Of a DNA stretch of 64,000 nt, positions 14,715 through 23,878 are shown piece after piece. The notes below the pieces were generated by a model, which saw only the letters and a program-made list of their open reading frames with translations, did not search any database and had not been told where the DNA came from. Numbering within the stretch: the first letter of the stretch is position 1; each line of letters begins with the position of its first letter. This stretch comes from an uncultured Muribaculaceae bacterium (GTDB lineage Bacteria; Bacteroidota; Bacteroidia; Bacteroidales; Muribaculaceae), in assembly GCA_910586975.1 (NCBI GenBank), contig CAJUKX010000005.1, forward strand, positions 1 through 64,000. Reading direction: 5' to 3'. The translations under genes and the position numbers were made by a program.

Positions 14715-16220
14715 TTAGCAATGGAAGTATTTCTCAACCATGCGCTGCATTTTCACCGGATCGGTGTGTGCGGCTTGGGTTTCGGCCGGGTCGTATGACC
14801 GCAGTTTGGCGATGATGCCGTCGATCATACCGGTTGAGAATACTCCGCGGTCTTCAAAGATATTGCGTACAGCCTCGATGGCGTCGGCGCTTGAGGCGCA
14901 GTCTACCGGCAGCGATGCCAGTGTTTCGAGTTTGGCACGGTTTTGCGGATCGTGGATGTTTACGTCCACGTATGTGCGTTCAGCCACTTCGAGCGCGTTC
15001 TCAACTTCAAATCCATAGCGCAGAGCTACGGCAAGACCTGCAAGGAGCTGATATACATCTGCCGAGCCGTCGGCCGAACGTATTTCCACTGTCTGTTTCT
15101 GTGTGGGGTCAATTTCGGCGGGAGTTGATTCTCCGGGATTCACAGCCGCACACATGTCTGAATTGGCTGTCCAGCCCAGGGGTACACGCACGAGCACCGA
15201 GCGGTTGCGGTCGCCCCAACATACGTTGGTGGGAGCTTCCTGGTGGGGTACAAGGCGGAAGTAGCTTGTGGGGTTGGTATTTCCGAATGCCGTGATGGCC
15301 GGAGCCAGCAGCATCAGACCGGCGATGGCCTTGCGTGCTTCATCTGAAATCTTGCGCTGAGAGTCGAGCATGTGGTTATGGCCCTCGGCATCAACCATAC
15401 GCATGTGTATGTGGAGTCCTGAGCCGGCTTTGCCTGTGGTAATTTTCGGAGCGAAAGTCACGTCGTAGCCTTCGCGGAATGCGAGGTTGCGGATAACCCA
15501 CTTGGCCAGCATAAGCTGATCGGCTGCATCTTCGGCGTCCACGGGCAGGAATTCTATTTCGTTTTGTTCGTAAACGGTGCCCTCGAGGGTGAAGTTGCCC
15601 ACCTCAGAGTGGCCGTATTTGATTTGTCCGCCTGTACGGGCTATGTAGCTCATGCAGAGTGTGCGGAAATCGTTGTATTTGGCAAAAGGTGCGCTTTCGT
15701 GATAGCCCTTCTGGTCTGTGGCCGGGAAGCGGTGGGTATCTTCGTCGATAACGTAATACTCAAGTTCACCCATGGCCTGGAATCGCAGACCTGTGGTTTT
15801 GGTGAATTCCTCGCAAGCTTTGTGCAGCGTATGTTCGGGCGACGATTCGAGCGGCTTGCCGTCCTTGTCGCAGAAGCTGCACAGCATGGTTACGGTGGGA
15901 ATATCGGCAAAGGGATCGAGGAAAGCGGTGCGGTAGCGGGGAATTACATAGAGGTCGCTGCTGCCGGCACTGATGAACGGGAAAAGTGAAGACCCGTCGA
16001 CGCGTTCTCCCAGGGTGAGTATGGTCTCGAGGTATTGTAAATCGTTGATTACAAAGTTGAGGGTTTTCAAGCGTCCGTCCGAAGCCGGATACATGAAGTT
16101 GACCATCTCTATGTCGTTATCTATGATATAAGAGATGATATCTTGCCTTGTGAAGCTGCTCTGCGGTTTTTGCAAAGCACGTACAAGGTGGTTCTTGTTT
16201 AGGGCGATTTGATGATTCAT
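14715..16220 (-). CDS. glnA: Glutamine synthetase, type I-like
   Basis: 501 aa. Makes glutamine from glutamate, ammonia and ATP. Seen are the beta-grasp N-terminal half (FMYPASDGRLKTLNFVIN), the metal/substrate Glu motif MGELEYYVIDED, KITTGKAGSGLHIHM with the ATP-site His, and ATSYFRLVP-like NPTSYFRLVPHQEAPTNVCWGDRNRSVLVRVP. Length suits GS-I-like enzymes rather than the 700-aa GlnN (type III). No adenylylation motif was confirmed. Its final 170 bp are duplicated at 12297-12470. Confidence 0.9.
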   Translation of the reverse strand: MNHQIALNKNHLVRALQKPQSSFTRQDIISYIIDNDIEMVNFMYPASDGRLKTLNFVINDLQYLETILTLGERVDGSSLFPFISAGSSDLYVIPRYRTAFLDPFADIPTVTMLCSFCDKDGKPLESSPEHTLHKACEEFTKTTGLRFQAMGELEYYVIDEDTHRFPATDQKGYHESAPFAKYNDFRTLCMSYIARTGGQIKYGHSEVGNFTLEGTVYEQNEIEFLPVDAEDAADQLMLAKWVIRNLAFREGYDVTFAPKITTGKAGSGLHIHMRMVDAEGHNHMLDSQRKISDEARKAIAGLMLLAPAITAFGNTNPTSYFRLVPHQEAPTNVCWGDRNRSVLVRVPLGWTANSDMCAAVNPGESTPAEIDPTQKQTVEIRSADGSADVYQLLAGLAVALRYGFEVENALEVAERTYVDVNIHDPQNRAKLETLASLPVDCASSADAIEAVRNIFEDRGVFSTGMIDGIIAKLRSYDPAETQAAHTDPVKMQRMVEKYFHC

Positions 16221-16325
16221 TATTGTCGTTTTAAGGTAGTTTTAGATTGTGTCGCTAAGTTATTACATTTTTTCTTAGTGTCAACTCAATTAACTAAATT
16301 TAACGGCATGTAGCCCTAAAACCCC

Positions 16326-16817
16326 TTATTGTGCAGAACTGATTTTGTCGGGGTCTATCTTGCCGCGGATATATACTATATTGTATTCCGAGTCGTCTTC
16401 AAGGTTTTCGATAAGCAGACTGTCAAATTGCTTGGCTTCGGTATCACCTTCGGGCATTTTGGCATATATACGTGTGATATCTCCGTCTTCTTTGGTCTCC
16501 ATTATCATTTCCATACCCAACCGGTCAATGACTTCCTGAGCTTCGGCCCTGAGCTTTTTTATAAAATAGCTTGAATGGTCGCAATTTATGATTTCCATTG
16601 ACTGGATATCCTTGATGTACGAGGTGTATTCGCCGGCATTCAATTGACTGATGCTGGCCGACTTTGCAAACTTCATGGCCGCAGGGCTGATGTAAACCGA
16701 TTCGACTTCGGGATGCTTTGCAAGTTTTGCCAGATATCTTTTTTCTTTGGCATTGATTGCGAGAGGAGCCATTACGGCAAAGAGAGAGAGGAGAACGAGT
16801 GCGATGATTTTTTTCAT
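16326..16817 (-). CDS. DUF4252 secreted protein
   Basis: 163 aa with a signal peptide (MKKIIALVLLSLFAVMAPLAINA). The mature part fits DUF4252: KHPEVESVYISPAAMKF at the start, later LIENLEDDSEYNIVYIRGKID near the end. It is third in a sigma factor, anti-sigma-like, DUF4252 order, which is recurrent in Bacteroidota. Exact function is unknown, probably an envelope protein under the sigma factor. Confidence 0.8.
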   Translation of the reverse strand: MKKIIALVLLSLFAVMAPLAINAKEKRYLAKLAKHPEVESVYISPAAMKFAKSASISQLNAGEYTSYIKDIQSMEIINCDHSSYFIKKLRAEAQEVIDRLGMEMIMETKEDGDITRIYAKMPEGDTEAKQFDSLLIENLEDDSEYNIVYIRGKIDPDKISSAQ

Positions 16818-16839
16818 GATTCCGGAGTATTTATGGTCA

Positions 16840-17559
16840 TTAATTGCTTATTTCATCTAAAATTTGAGGGGCGTTTACAGGATCCTTGATTGCGGCTACT
16901 GCTATCTCGGTCTTTCTGATTCCTTTATCGGCAACTCTGCTGATAGTGGATTCGAGTTTGGCAAGAATACGGCTGCTTATCTTGGCTGCCTGTATTGAAT
17001 CGTAAACTTCTATGTAATTGTTTTCTGAAGCCTTGCGTGCAGTACTGCTCTTTTTAGGCGCAGGTGCTTGTGCTATAGCCGGTTCGGGTGTAGCGGTTTT
17101 GCTCACCACAGGCTCGGGCGTCGATGCCGTCAAAGTACAATCCTCGGTAGGGGTCGGGGGTGCCGTAATTTCTTCTTTGTGTACAAGCACAGGCTCTGAT
17201 TGAGCTACCAACGCATCTTCGTCTGAAGATAAAATTCTTTCATGGCCTGATATGAACGAAATGGTGAGAACGGTAAGCAATGCCAAAGAAGCGGCAACCG
17301 AAGGAATAACTTTCCAAAGGATGATATTCCGGCGTTTGCGGCCAATGGTGGAGTCAATTATAAGTTGCTCGAGGTTTTCGGGCAGGGCTACATCCTCTTT
17401 CATAGTGGCCATGTCGCGGAATATGGCAGCATCTACACGCAGGTCTTCGGGGATGTCGTTGTTATCCCTGAAATACTGCTTGAGGATGTCTGTCTCAATG
17501 TTTGAGGCAGAGCCTTCGTAGTATTTTTCGAGCAAGTCGCGTATCTTGTCTATATTCAT
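16840..17559 (-). CDS. Putative anti-sigma factor, single-pass membrane protein
   Basis: 239 aa. A cytoplasmic N-terminal region of about 75 residues (MNIDKIRDLLEKYYEGSAS, as in many Bacteroidota anti-sigma-like proteins), one membrane helix at about 80-103 (VIPSVAASLALLTVLTISFI), then a Pro/Ala/Thr-rich extracytoplasmic linker and a helical end. Its start overlaps the sigma-factor stop by 4 bp, indicating translational coupling. Anti-sigma role is inferred from context and topology; no zinc-binding ZAS motif is seen. Confidence 0.7.
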   Translation of the reverse strand: MNIDKIRDLLEKYYEGSASNIETDILKQYFRDNNDIPEDLRVDAAIFRDMATMKEDVALPENLEQLIIDSTIGRKRRNIILWKVIPSVAASLALLTVLTISFISGHERILSSDEDALVAQSEPVLVHKEEITAPPTPTEDCTLTASTPEPVVSKTATPEPAIAQAPAPKKSSTARKASENNYIEVYDSIQAAKISSRILAKLESTISRVADKGIRKTEIAVAAIKDPVNAPQILDEISN

Positions 17560-18038
17560 AGTTTGCTATATATTTCTTTTATTTTTTTACGTCCACGGCT
17601 CAACAATTGTCTTACATTGGTGCCTGATACACCGGTGATTTCAGAAATCTCTTTTGCGCTCAAGTCTTCAAATATGCTTAGCCTCAGTATCTCTTTCTGT
17701 GCCGGTGGCATGGTATCTATTATACGTTCGAGTATTGTGGCGGTTTCGTGGTCGGGAGGAGAGTCGGGGGCAATATCCGTTATTGTGTCAACTTGTTCAT
17801 ACTTTCGCTGCCGTCTCATTATGTCTATTGCCGTTGTGCGTAATATGGCTATTGACAGAGCTTCGGGGTTATTCACACTCAGCAGTTCATCTCCCTTTGA
17901 CCAAATCTTGACCATAGTTTCCTGTACGGCGTCAGAGGCAAGGTCGGTTGAGCTTCCCAGAATTGCCAAAGCAATTGAATACAGCTTAGGATAGACAGGC
18001 AAAAAACGTTTTCGAAATATTTCTTCAAGTTGTTTCAC
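17556..18038 (-). CDS. ECF-type RNA polymerase sigma factor
   Basis: 160 aa. Region 2 at about 10-75 (LASDAVQETMVKIWSKGDEL) and region 4 at about 105-155 (MPPAQKEILRLSIFEDLSAK, then EISEITGVSGTNVRQLLSRG) with a clear HTH. It heads a coupled three-gene unit with the anti-sigma-like and DUF4252 genes and probably regulates itself. The signal is unknown. Confidence 0.9.
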   Translation of the reverse strand: MKQLEEIFRKRFLPVYPKLYSIALAILGSSTDLASDAVQETMVKIWSKGDELLSVNNPEALSIAILRTTAIDIMRRQRKYEQVDTITDIAPDSPPDHETATILERIIDTMPPAQKEILRLSIFEDLSAKEISEITGVSGTNVRQLLSRGRKKIKEIYSKL

Positions 18039-18102
18039 ATATTAAAGACGTTTCAGGGTATTGGTTTGTGACAATAAAAGTCAAAAAAACTGTTTTTTTA
18101 TG

Positions 18103-18666
18103 TCAGTCCGGAGTAAGTTTGAAATCAGCTTGTGTGCCTGATGGGTCGCGGTTGTAGAACACCGCTCCAACCAGAGTGATTACGTCAGGCAACTGTCCTT
18201 TGGGTGCCCACTTCAGCTCTATGCCGAGCAATTCCTTTACTGTCTTTTCAACATCAAATCCGTAGGCTTCGAGGGCGGGTCTTGCGAGTTCGGGATGGCG
18301 ACATTCACCACCATGTATGCGGGTACACTCCGAGCAGTGCAGACATTCGCCGCTGAAGCCGAATGCAAGGCCGTCAACCTCTTTCTCGTAACGCAGCAAA
18401 TTCTCTTCAAGACTCTTTCTCGCAGCCCGCAGTTTTTCCATTCCCGACTCTAAGGTTTCGCCTTGCGGAATGTGGAAACTGCATGCCACAATCAGCGCGT
18501 CAGACCACCGGCCCAACAGCTCGTCGGCATCGAAAACAAAAGGCGGGCACATCCACACCTTCCCATAATTACGGCACTGCCTGCACAACGCGTTGATACG
18601 CAATGTGTCGCGATAGCCGGTAATATAATCCTTTACCGCTATTTCAGCTGTGTTTATTTCAATCAT
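18103..18666 (-). CDS. DUF2284 putative metal-binding protein
   Basis: 187 aa from the ATG at 18666. A longer frame starts at 18738, but a -7 box at 18715-18722 puts the transcript start inside it. Conserved Cys motifs: CRQCRNYGKVWMCPPF near the N-terminus and CLHCSECTRIHGGECRHP near residue 130, arranged as in DUF2284 proteins, which probably bind an iron-sulfur cluster or zinc. Function is unknown. Confidence 0.82.
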   Translation of the reverse strand: MIEINTAEIAVKDYITGYRDTLRINALCRQCRNYGKVWMCPPFVFDADELLGRWSDALIVACSFHIPQGETLESGMEKLRAARKSLEENLLRYEKEVDGLAFGFSGECLHCSECTRIHGGECRHPELARPALEAYGFDVEKTVKELLGIELKWAPKGQLPDVITLVGAVFYNRDPSGTQADFKLTPD

Positions 18667-18714
18667 TTCAGGTATAGCTTGTTTAAAACAGTCGGTAACA
18701 CTCTTAACAAGCTG

Positions 18715-18722
18715 CAAATTTA
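18715..18722 (-). promoter_or_regulatory. -7 box for the DUF2284 gene
   Basis: TAAATTTG on the minus strand; predicted start of transcription near 18708. This decides for the internal ATG at 18666. Confidence 0.5.
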
Positions 18723-18797
18723 AAATAATTTTCAACAATTATGACTGATTTGGATAAAAGAAGTGTAAATTTTGTGAAAAAATTAAAAAATAATGAT

Positions 18798-18805
18798 TAT
18801 CTTTG
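18798..18805 (+). promoter_or_regulatory. -7 box for the TonB receptor gene
   Basis: TATCTTTG, 57 bp before the ATG. A TTTG at 18771-18774 is the nearest -33 candidate but is 23 nt away. Confidence 0.5.
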
Positions 18806-18861
18806 CTCATTGTTTCCCGTGACATAAAATTACCTAATTATAAACCAACATCACAGACGCA

Positions 18862-21597
18862 ATGAAAAGACTCTTTTCTGTATTCATGGTGCTATTAGTG
18901 ACATCAGTCTATGCCTTCTCGGCAGGTGCATCAATGAATTGCAAAGGACATGTTGTTGACGAGAACGGCGAACCGCTCATCGGTGTGAGCATCGTCGTTA
19001 CCAACGGCAATCCTGTCGGTACTACCGACATTGACGGTAACTTCTCGGTAACAGTTCCTGACAATGCAAGTACGCTCACATTCACATACGTGGGCTACAA
19101 GACCAAGCAGGCCGCTGTGGCAGCCTACATGGGCGACATCAAAATGGAGCCTTCTACCGAAATGCTCAACGACGTGGTTGTAACACAGTCGTTGGCCCGT
19201 ACTCGTCAGACCCCTGTAGCTGTTTCGCAGCTTAATGCCTCTGAAATCGAGCTTAAACTCGGTACTCAAGAACTTCCCGAAGTGCTCAAGACCACTCCCG
19301 GCGTATGGGCCACAAAAGACGGCGGTGGTTTTGGCGACGCTAAAATCAACATGCGCGGCTTCAAGAGCGAAAACGTAGCAGTACTCGTAAACGGTATTCC
19401 TGTCAACGACATGGAGTGGGGTGGTATCTACTGGAGCAACTGGGCCGGCCTCAGCGACGTGGCTTCTTCTATCCAGACTCAGCGCGGTCTTGGCGCTGCC
19501 ATCCTCTCGGCTCCTTCTATCGGCGGTACCATCAACATCACCACCCGCAGCCTTGACGCTGAAAAGGGCGGTAGCATCTGGTATGGTTTCGGTAACGACG
19601 GAATGAACAATATCGGTATGAAGGTTTCTACCGGTCTTATGAAAAACGGCTGGGCAATCTCGGTACTCGGTTCGCGCAAGTGGGGCGACGGCTATGTGCA
19701 GGGCACATGGTTCAATTCATACAACTACTTCGTGAACGTGTCAAAGCGTATCAACGACAAGCATCAGCTCTCTCTTACCGCCTTTGGCGCACCCCAGGAA
19801 CACAACAAACGTTCGAGCCAGGACGGTCTTACAATCATGGAGTATCAGACCTACGCCAAGCGCGTGATGGATGGCGACAGCCCCTACAAGTATAACCCCT
19901 CATTCGGTTACGACCTCCAGGGACAGCGCCGCACTTCAAACCGCAACAAGTATCACAAGCCTCAGATTTCACTCGGTCACATCTGGCAGATCGACCACAA
20001 GTCTTCTCTTTCGAGCACCGTTTACGTATCGCTCGCATCGGGTGGCGGTCTTTCAGGTCAAGGTCGCGGTACATATAAAGGACAGAGCCTGAGCAACACT
20101 TCATGGTACGGTGCCACAAACGGTATTCCCAACACTCTCTTCCGCAATGCCGACGGTACTTTCGCATACGATGAAGTTCAGGAAATGAACATGGCTTCAA
20201 CCACCGGTTCAAACATGGTTATGGGCGAAAGCAACAACTCGCACAACTGGTATGGCCTCGTTTCCACATATAATAATAAGTTCTTCAACAACAAACTTTC
20301 GTTCACCGGCGGTATCGACCTCCGCTACTACCTCGGTAAGCACAACAACAAGATTACCGACCTCTACAACGGTGAATATTATATGGACGACAGCTCGCGT
20401 AAGAACGTGAAGCCCGAAAACAACTACCTTGCCGAAGATCCCAACTGGAAGTACGAAAAACTCGGCATAGGCGATGTAGTTTACCGCGATTATGACGGCC
20501 GTACAATCCAGGAAGGCGTGTATGCACAGGGTGAATATCTCACACTCAACGATAATCTCACACTCGTTCTGTCGGGTTCGCTCTCAAATACTTCATACCA
20601 GCGTATCGACCACTTCTACTACGACAAGGCTCACGCCAAATCAAAGACATACAGCTTTATAGGCGGTACTGCCAAATTCGGTGCCAACTATAACATCGAC
20701 CGTCACAACAACGTATATACCAACATCGGTTATATCAGCCGTGCGCCTTTCTTCTCGCAGGGTGTATTCCTTTCGTCTAACGTGAGCAATGCCGCCAACC
20801 CCAATCCCATCAACGAGAAAGTATTCTCATACGAACTTGGTTACGGCTACTCTTCACCCATATTCTCGGCTACCGTAAACGGTTACTATACCAAGTGGCT
20901 CGACAAGACCACAACCCGTGGTGGCGACATCACCGCAGGCGAACATGCCGGCGACCGCTACTACCTCAATATGAGCGGCGTGGATGCACGCCACATGGGT
21001 GTTGAAATCAACTTCACATTCATCCCCGTGCGTTGGTTCGAAATCAACGGTATGCTCTCGCTGGGCGACTATGAGTGGGCTTCTGACGCCAAGGGTTACT
21101 TCTACAACCAGGTAGGCCAGCCCCTTAAGGACCTTGCCGGTAACCTGGCAAGCGGCATTCTCGCCGAAGACCATGCCTCGGCAACTCTGCTCCAGAAAGG
21201 CCGCAAGGTGGGTGGTTCTGCAATGACTACCGCCGCTGTAGGCGTTCAGTTCCGTCCGTTCAAGGGCTTCCGCATCGGTGCCGACTGGACAGCTGCCGCA
21301 CGCAACTATTCAGACTACACCATATCTTCGAGCTCTTACTCGGCCAACGGTACCGTAACCGTAGGTTCTCCCTGGAGAATTCCATGGGGCAGCCAGCTCG
21401 ATATGAATGCTTCATACAATTTCCAAATCGGCGGTCTCAACGCCACTCTCTCGGGTAATGTACACAACCTGTTCAACTACAACTATGTTATCGACGCTTA
21501 CACTCAGTCAGACGTAGTAGGTACATGGGAAAACGCATTCCGCGTGTTCTATGCTTTCGGACGTACATACTCAATGAAGCTCCGTGTTAATTTCTAA
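18862..21597 (+). CDS. TonB-dependent outer-membrane receptor
   Basis: 911 aa. Signal peptide, then a carboxypeptidase-regulatory-like beta-sandwich (about 27-97, CKGHVVDENGEPLIGVSIVV), then the plug domain (about 115-235, INMRGFKSENVAVLVNGIPV and GGTINITT) and a 22-strand barrel ending LRVNF, a typical C-terminal Phe. It lacks a SusD partner; a lipoprotein with OB-fold-like repeats follows by 27 bp. The plug sequence is closer to non-SusC TonB receptors. The ligand is unknown. Confidence 0.9.
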   Translation: MKRLFSVFMVLLVTSVYAFSAGASMNCKGHVVDENGEPLIGVSIVVTNGNPVGTTDIDGNFSVTVPDNASTLTFTYVGYKTKQAAVAAYMGDIKMEPSTEMLNDVVVTQSLARTRQTPVAVSQLNASEIELKLGTQELPEVLKTTPGVWATKDGGGFGDAKINMRGFKSENVAVLVNGIPVNDMEWGGIYWSNWAGLSDVASSIQTQRGLGAAILSAPSIGGTINITTRSLDAEKGGSIWYGFGNDGMNNIGMKVSTGLMKNGWAISVLGSRKWGDGYVQGTWFNSYNYFVNVSKRINDKHQLSLTAFGAPQEHNKRSSQDGLTIMEYQTYAKRVMDGDSPYKYNPSFGYDLQGQRRTSNRNKYHKPQISLGHIWQIDHKSSLSSTVYVSLASGGGLSGQGRGTYKGQSLSNTSWYGATNGIPNTLFRNADGTFAYDEVQEMNMASTTGSNMVMGESNNSHNWYGLVSTYNNKFFNNKLSFTGGIDLRYYLGKHNNKITDLYNGEYYMDDSSRKNVKPENNYLAEDPNWKYEKLGIGDVVYRDYDGRTIQEGVYAQGEYLTLNDNLTLVLSGSLSNTSYQRIDHFYYDKAHAKSKTYSFIGGTAKFGANYNIDRHNNVYTNIGYISRAPFFSQGVFLSSNVSNAANPNPINEKVFSYELGYGYSSPIFSATVNGYYTKWLDKTTTRGGDITAGEHAGDRYYLNMSGVDARHMGVEINFTFIPVRWFEINGMLSLGDYEWASDAKGYFYNQVGQPLKDLAGNLASGILAEDHASATLLQKGRKVGGSAMTTAAVGVQFRPFKGFRIGADWTAAARNYSDYTISSSSYSANGTVTVGSPWRIPWGSQLDMNASYNFQIGGLNATLSGNVHNLFNYNYVIDAYTQSDVVGTWENAFRVFYAFGRTYSMKLRVNF

Positions 21598-21624
21598 TTT
21601 TCACTCGCAACACAAGAATATATT

Positions 21625-23709
21625 ATGAAAACAAATAATTTGTTCAAATCCATCTTGATGCTTGCAGTGGCAGGCACCATGACCGCATGCGACGAAAACG
21701 CATGGAACGATCATCTCGACGGATTTGAGGATAAAAACGATGAACCTATCAGTGTTAACAAGGCCATCGATTATACTCTTACCGATGCCGACTATGTTGC
21801 TATAGCAGGCAACAGCTCAAATGTGGCAATGGCCGGCAATGAGCTTAAGGCTGCCCTTGCCGCCGTAGGTACACAGCATGCCTTCTCGGCCGAAATTCCT
21901 GCTGCGCAATATGTTCCCGCTTTCCTCGGATCAACTTCTTTCCCTTACTTCACACTCACCAAGGGCTCGTCGGTGAAACTCACCTATAACGTAGCCGGTG
22001 ATGTACCCGCAGCAGTTAAAGAATCCCCCAAAGCTGAATTGTACACCATCACCAGCGATGAATATCAGCAGTATGTATGGGAAAGCGACGACAACTACAT
22101 AGATGCGTTCTCACCCTCCAAGCCCGCATCACGTTATCTCGCCCAGATTCTTCTCAAGTCAGAAGTTGACGAAGAAGTGAATCCCTATGTAATCGTTTCT
22201 TACAACCAGACCGAGCAGGAACCTGTATTCGGAAACGTCAGCGGTGGCGAAGAACCCGGCTTTGAACTTTCAAACACTATCGCATCAGCTTCACTGAATG
22301 CTTTAATCGAAATTGACGGTGTGGTTACCGCAATCTGCAAGCAGGGCTATATCATCAGCGACAACAGCGGCAATATCCTTGTTTACATGGGTAGCGCATT
22401 CGATGCTTCTTCAGTTCAGATCGGCAACCAGATGCACATCAGCGGAACTGTAGGCTCTTACAACAAGGGATTCCAGGTTATCGGCAACAACGCAGATGTA
22501 GCACTGGAAGTAACAGTGATCGGTCAGCAGGAAGTGACTTATCCCACTCCGGTTGAAATGACAGGTGCAGATTTCACCACTCAGCATGGCCGTAAAAACG
22601 ATGTTACCGCCACCTATGCCCGATTCACCGGTGTGCCCGTTATCAGTGGCAACTACGTAAACTTCACAGTTGAGGGTACAGACGTCAAGGGCAGCCTTTA
22701 TCAGGCTACTCCTGCCCAGATTGCAGCTTTCACCGATGGTCAGAAGGCTACCGTTACCGGTTACTTCATGTCGGTTAACTCTTCAAAGGCCGGCGACAAG
22801 TACTGCAACTTTATCCCCACCATGGTAGATGGCAAGGCCGTGGCAAGTGCTCCCGCCAAGTCTGTAGCCAAGGCTCCCGTAGCACAGGTTCCCACCACCA
22901 CTTACAATGCCGTATATCATTGGGATGGCGCCAAGTGGGCAACTCTCAGCAACTTCACCGTTCTCAATCCCGACGATTATTATGCAATGGGTCAGAAATA
23001 TCAAAATCTCACCACTCCTGATGTATACCTGCCCACCTATCTCGCTCAGAAGTATCCCTACGCTCAGGAAGGCACCGAAATCAACGTGCTCTATCTGCTC
23101 TACAAGGATTCCAAGACTGCATACGCTTGCGATCCGTATGTTCTCAAGAACAACACTTGGGTTCTCAACCGCTTTGTAACCGAGGAAACATCGCAGTTTG
23201 TATATACCAGCAGCGGCTGGATGTACGACCCCAATGTCACCATCACACTGCCCGCCGGCCGCAACATGGCCATCAGCTCTACCTACTATCAGGCTTGTGT
23301 AGACTGGGTGTACAATAATATCTGTGTTCCTCTGGGCGATACAAGCATCAAGAGCGGTAAGTTCTATGTAACCTCTTACGGCAACAATGAATACTATTGC
23401 GGTACTTCTGCATATCAGAACAATATCGACCTTCGCCCCGACAAGGCTCGCGAACAGTATCCCGCAGGCTATACCGGCATGAGCGATGAAGAAATAGTAG
23501 CCCTCGAAAAGTCACGCTTCCTCAACGAAGTGATGCCCGGTGCACTTTCTACTCTCCATCCCGATGCCAAACCCATCGAAGGTCTTGAAGTCCTCTTCAC
23601 CATCAACTTCTCAGTTTACACCGGCACCACCACTGAATACACAGCTGTATTCAAGGTTGTAGGCCAGGGTAAATTCGAACCCGTAAGCTGCACATGGGAC
23701 GAGGAATAA
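21625..23709 (+). CDS. Large surface-type lipoprotein with OB-fold-like region
   Basis: 694 aa. Lipoprotein signal ending MTAC followed by acidic DENAWND, consistent with surface export. The middle (about 225-405) has a tandem OB-fold-like pattern (DGVVTAICKQGYIISDNSGN; VTGYFMSVNSSKAGDKYCNF) of the DUF5689/DUF6359 kind. The C-terminal part (about 425-694) is rich in Tyr and Trp and unrecognised. Placement after the receptor suggests a partner that presents ligand. Ligand unknown. Confidence 0.7.
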   Translation: MKTNNLFKSILMLAVAGTMTACDENAWNDHLDGFEDKNDEPISVNKAIDYTLTDADYVAIAGNSSNVAMAGNELKAALAAVGTQHAFSAEIPAAQYVPAFLGSTSFPYFTLTKGSSVKLTYNVAGDVPAAVKESPKAELYTITSDEYQQYVWESDDNYIDAFSPSKPASRYLAQILLKSEVDEEVNPYVIVSYNQTEQEPVFGNVSGGEEPGFELSNTIASASLNALIEIDGVVTAICKQGYIISDNSGNILVYMGSAFDASSVQIGNQMHISGTVGSYNKGFQVIGNNADVALEVTVIGQQEVTYPTPVEMTGADFTTQHGRKNDVTATYARFTGVPVISGNYVNFTVEGTDVKGSLYQATPAQIAAFTDGQKATVTGYFMSVNSSKAGDKYCNFIPTMVDGKAVASAPAKSVAKAPVAQVPTTTYNAVYHWDGAKWATLSNFTVLNPDDYYAMGQKYQNLTTPDVYLPTYLAQKYPYAQEGTEINVLYLLYKDSKTAYACDPYVLKNNTWVLNRFVTEETSQFVYTSSGWMYDPNVTITLPAGRNMAISSTYYQACVDWVYNNICVPLGDTSIKSGKFYVTSYGNNEYYCGTSAYQNNIDLRPDKAREQYPAGYTGMSDEEIVALEKSRFLNEVMPGALSTLHPDAKPIEGLEVLFTINFSVYTGTTTEYTAVFKVVGQGKFEPVSCTWDEE

Positions 23710-23740
23710 TCCCCTGAACAGATAAATCTGTATTATAAGC

Positions 23741-23776
23741 AAAGCGGCTTCATTGAGAAATCAGTGAAGCCGCTTT
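23741..23776 (+). terminator. Terminator with GAAA tetraloop
   Basis: 16-bp arms with one G-U pair (left arm begins AAAGCGGCTTCA), loop GAAA, followed by TT and A-rich sequence. Ends the receptor/lipoprotein unit. Confidence 0.85.
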
Positions 23777-23840
23777 TTAAAACTGTAATATTGGTAAATA
23801 TTTAAGTGATTTGTATTGTACTACCGCAATTTGTTTTCAG

Positions 23841-23848
23841 TAATTTTG
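23841..23848 (+). promoter_or_regulatory. -7 box for the CMD-cupin gene
   Basis: TAATTTTG 30 bp before the preferred start at 23879. No TTTG at standard spacing. Confidence 0.5.
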
Positions 23849-23878
23849 CATTGTGTTTAATATATACAGTTGTATCAC

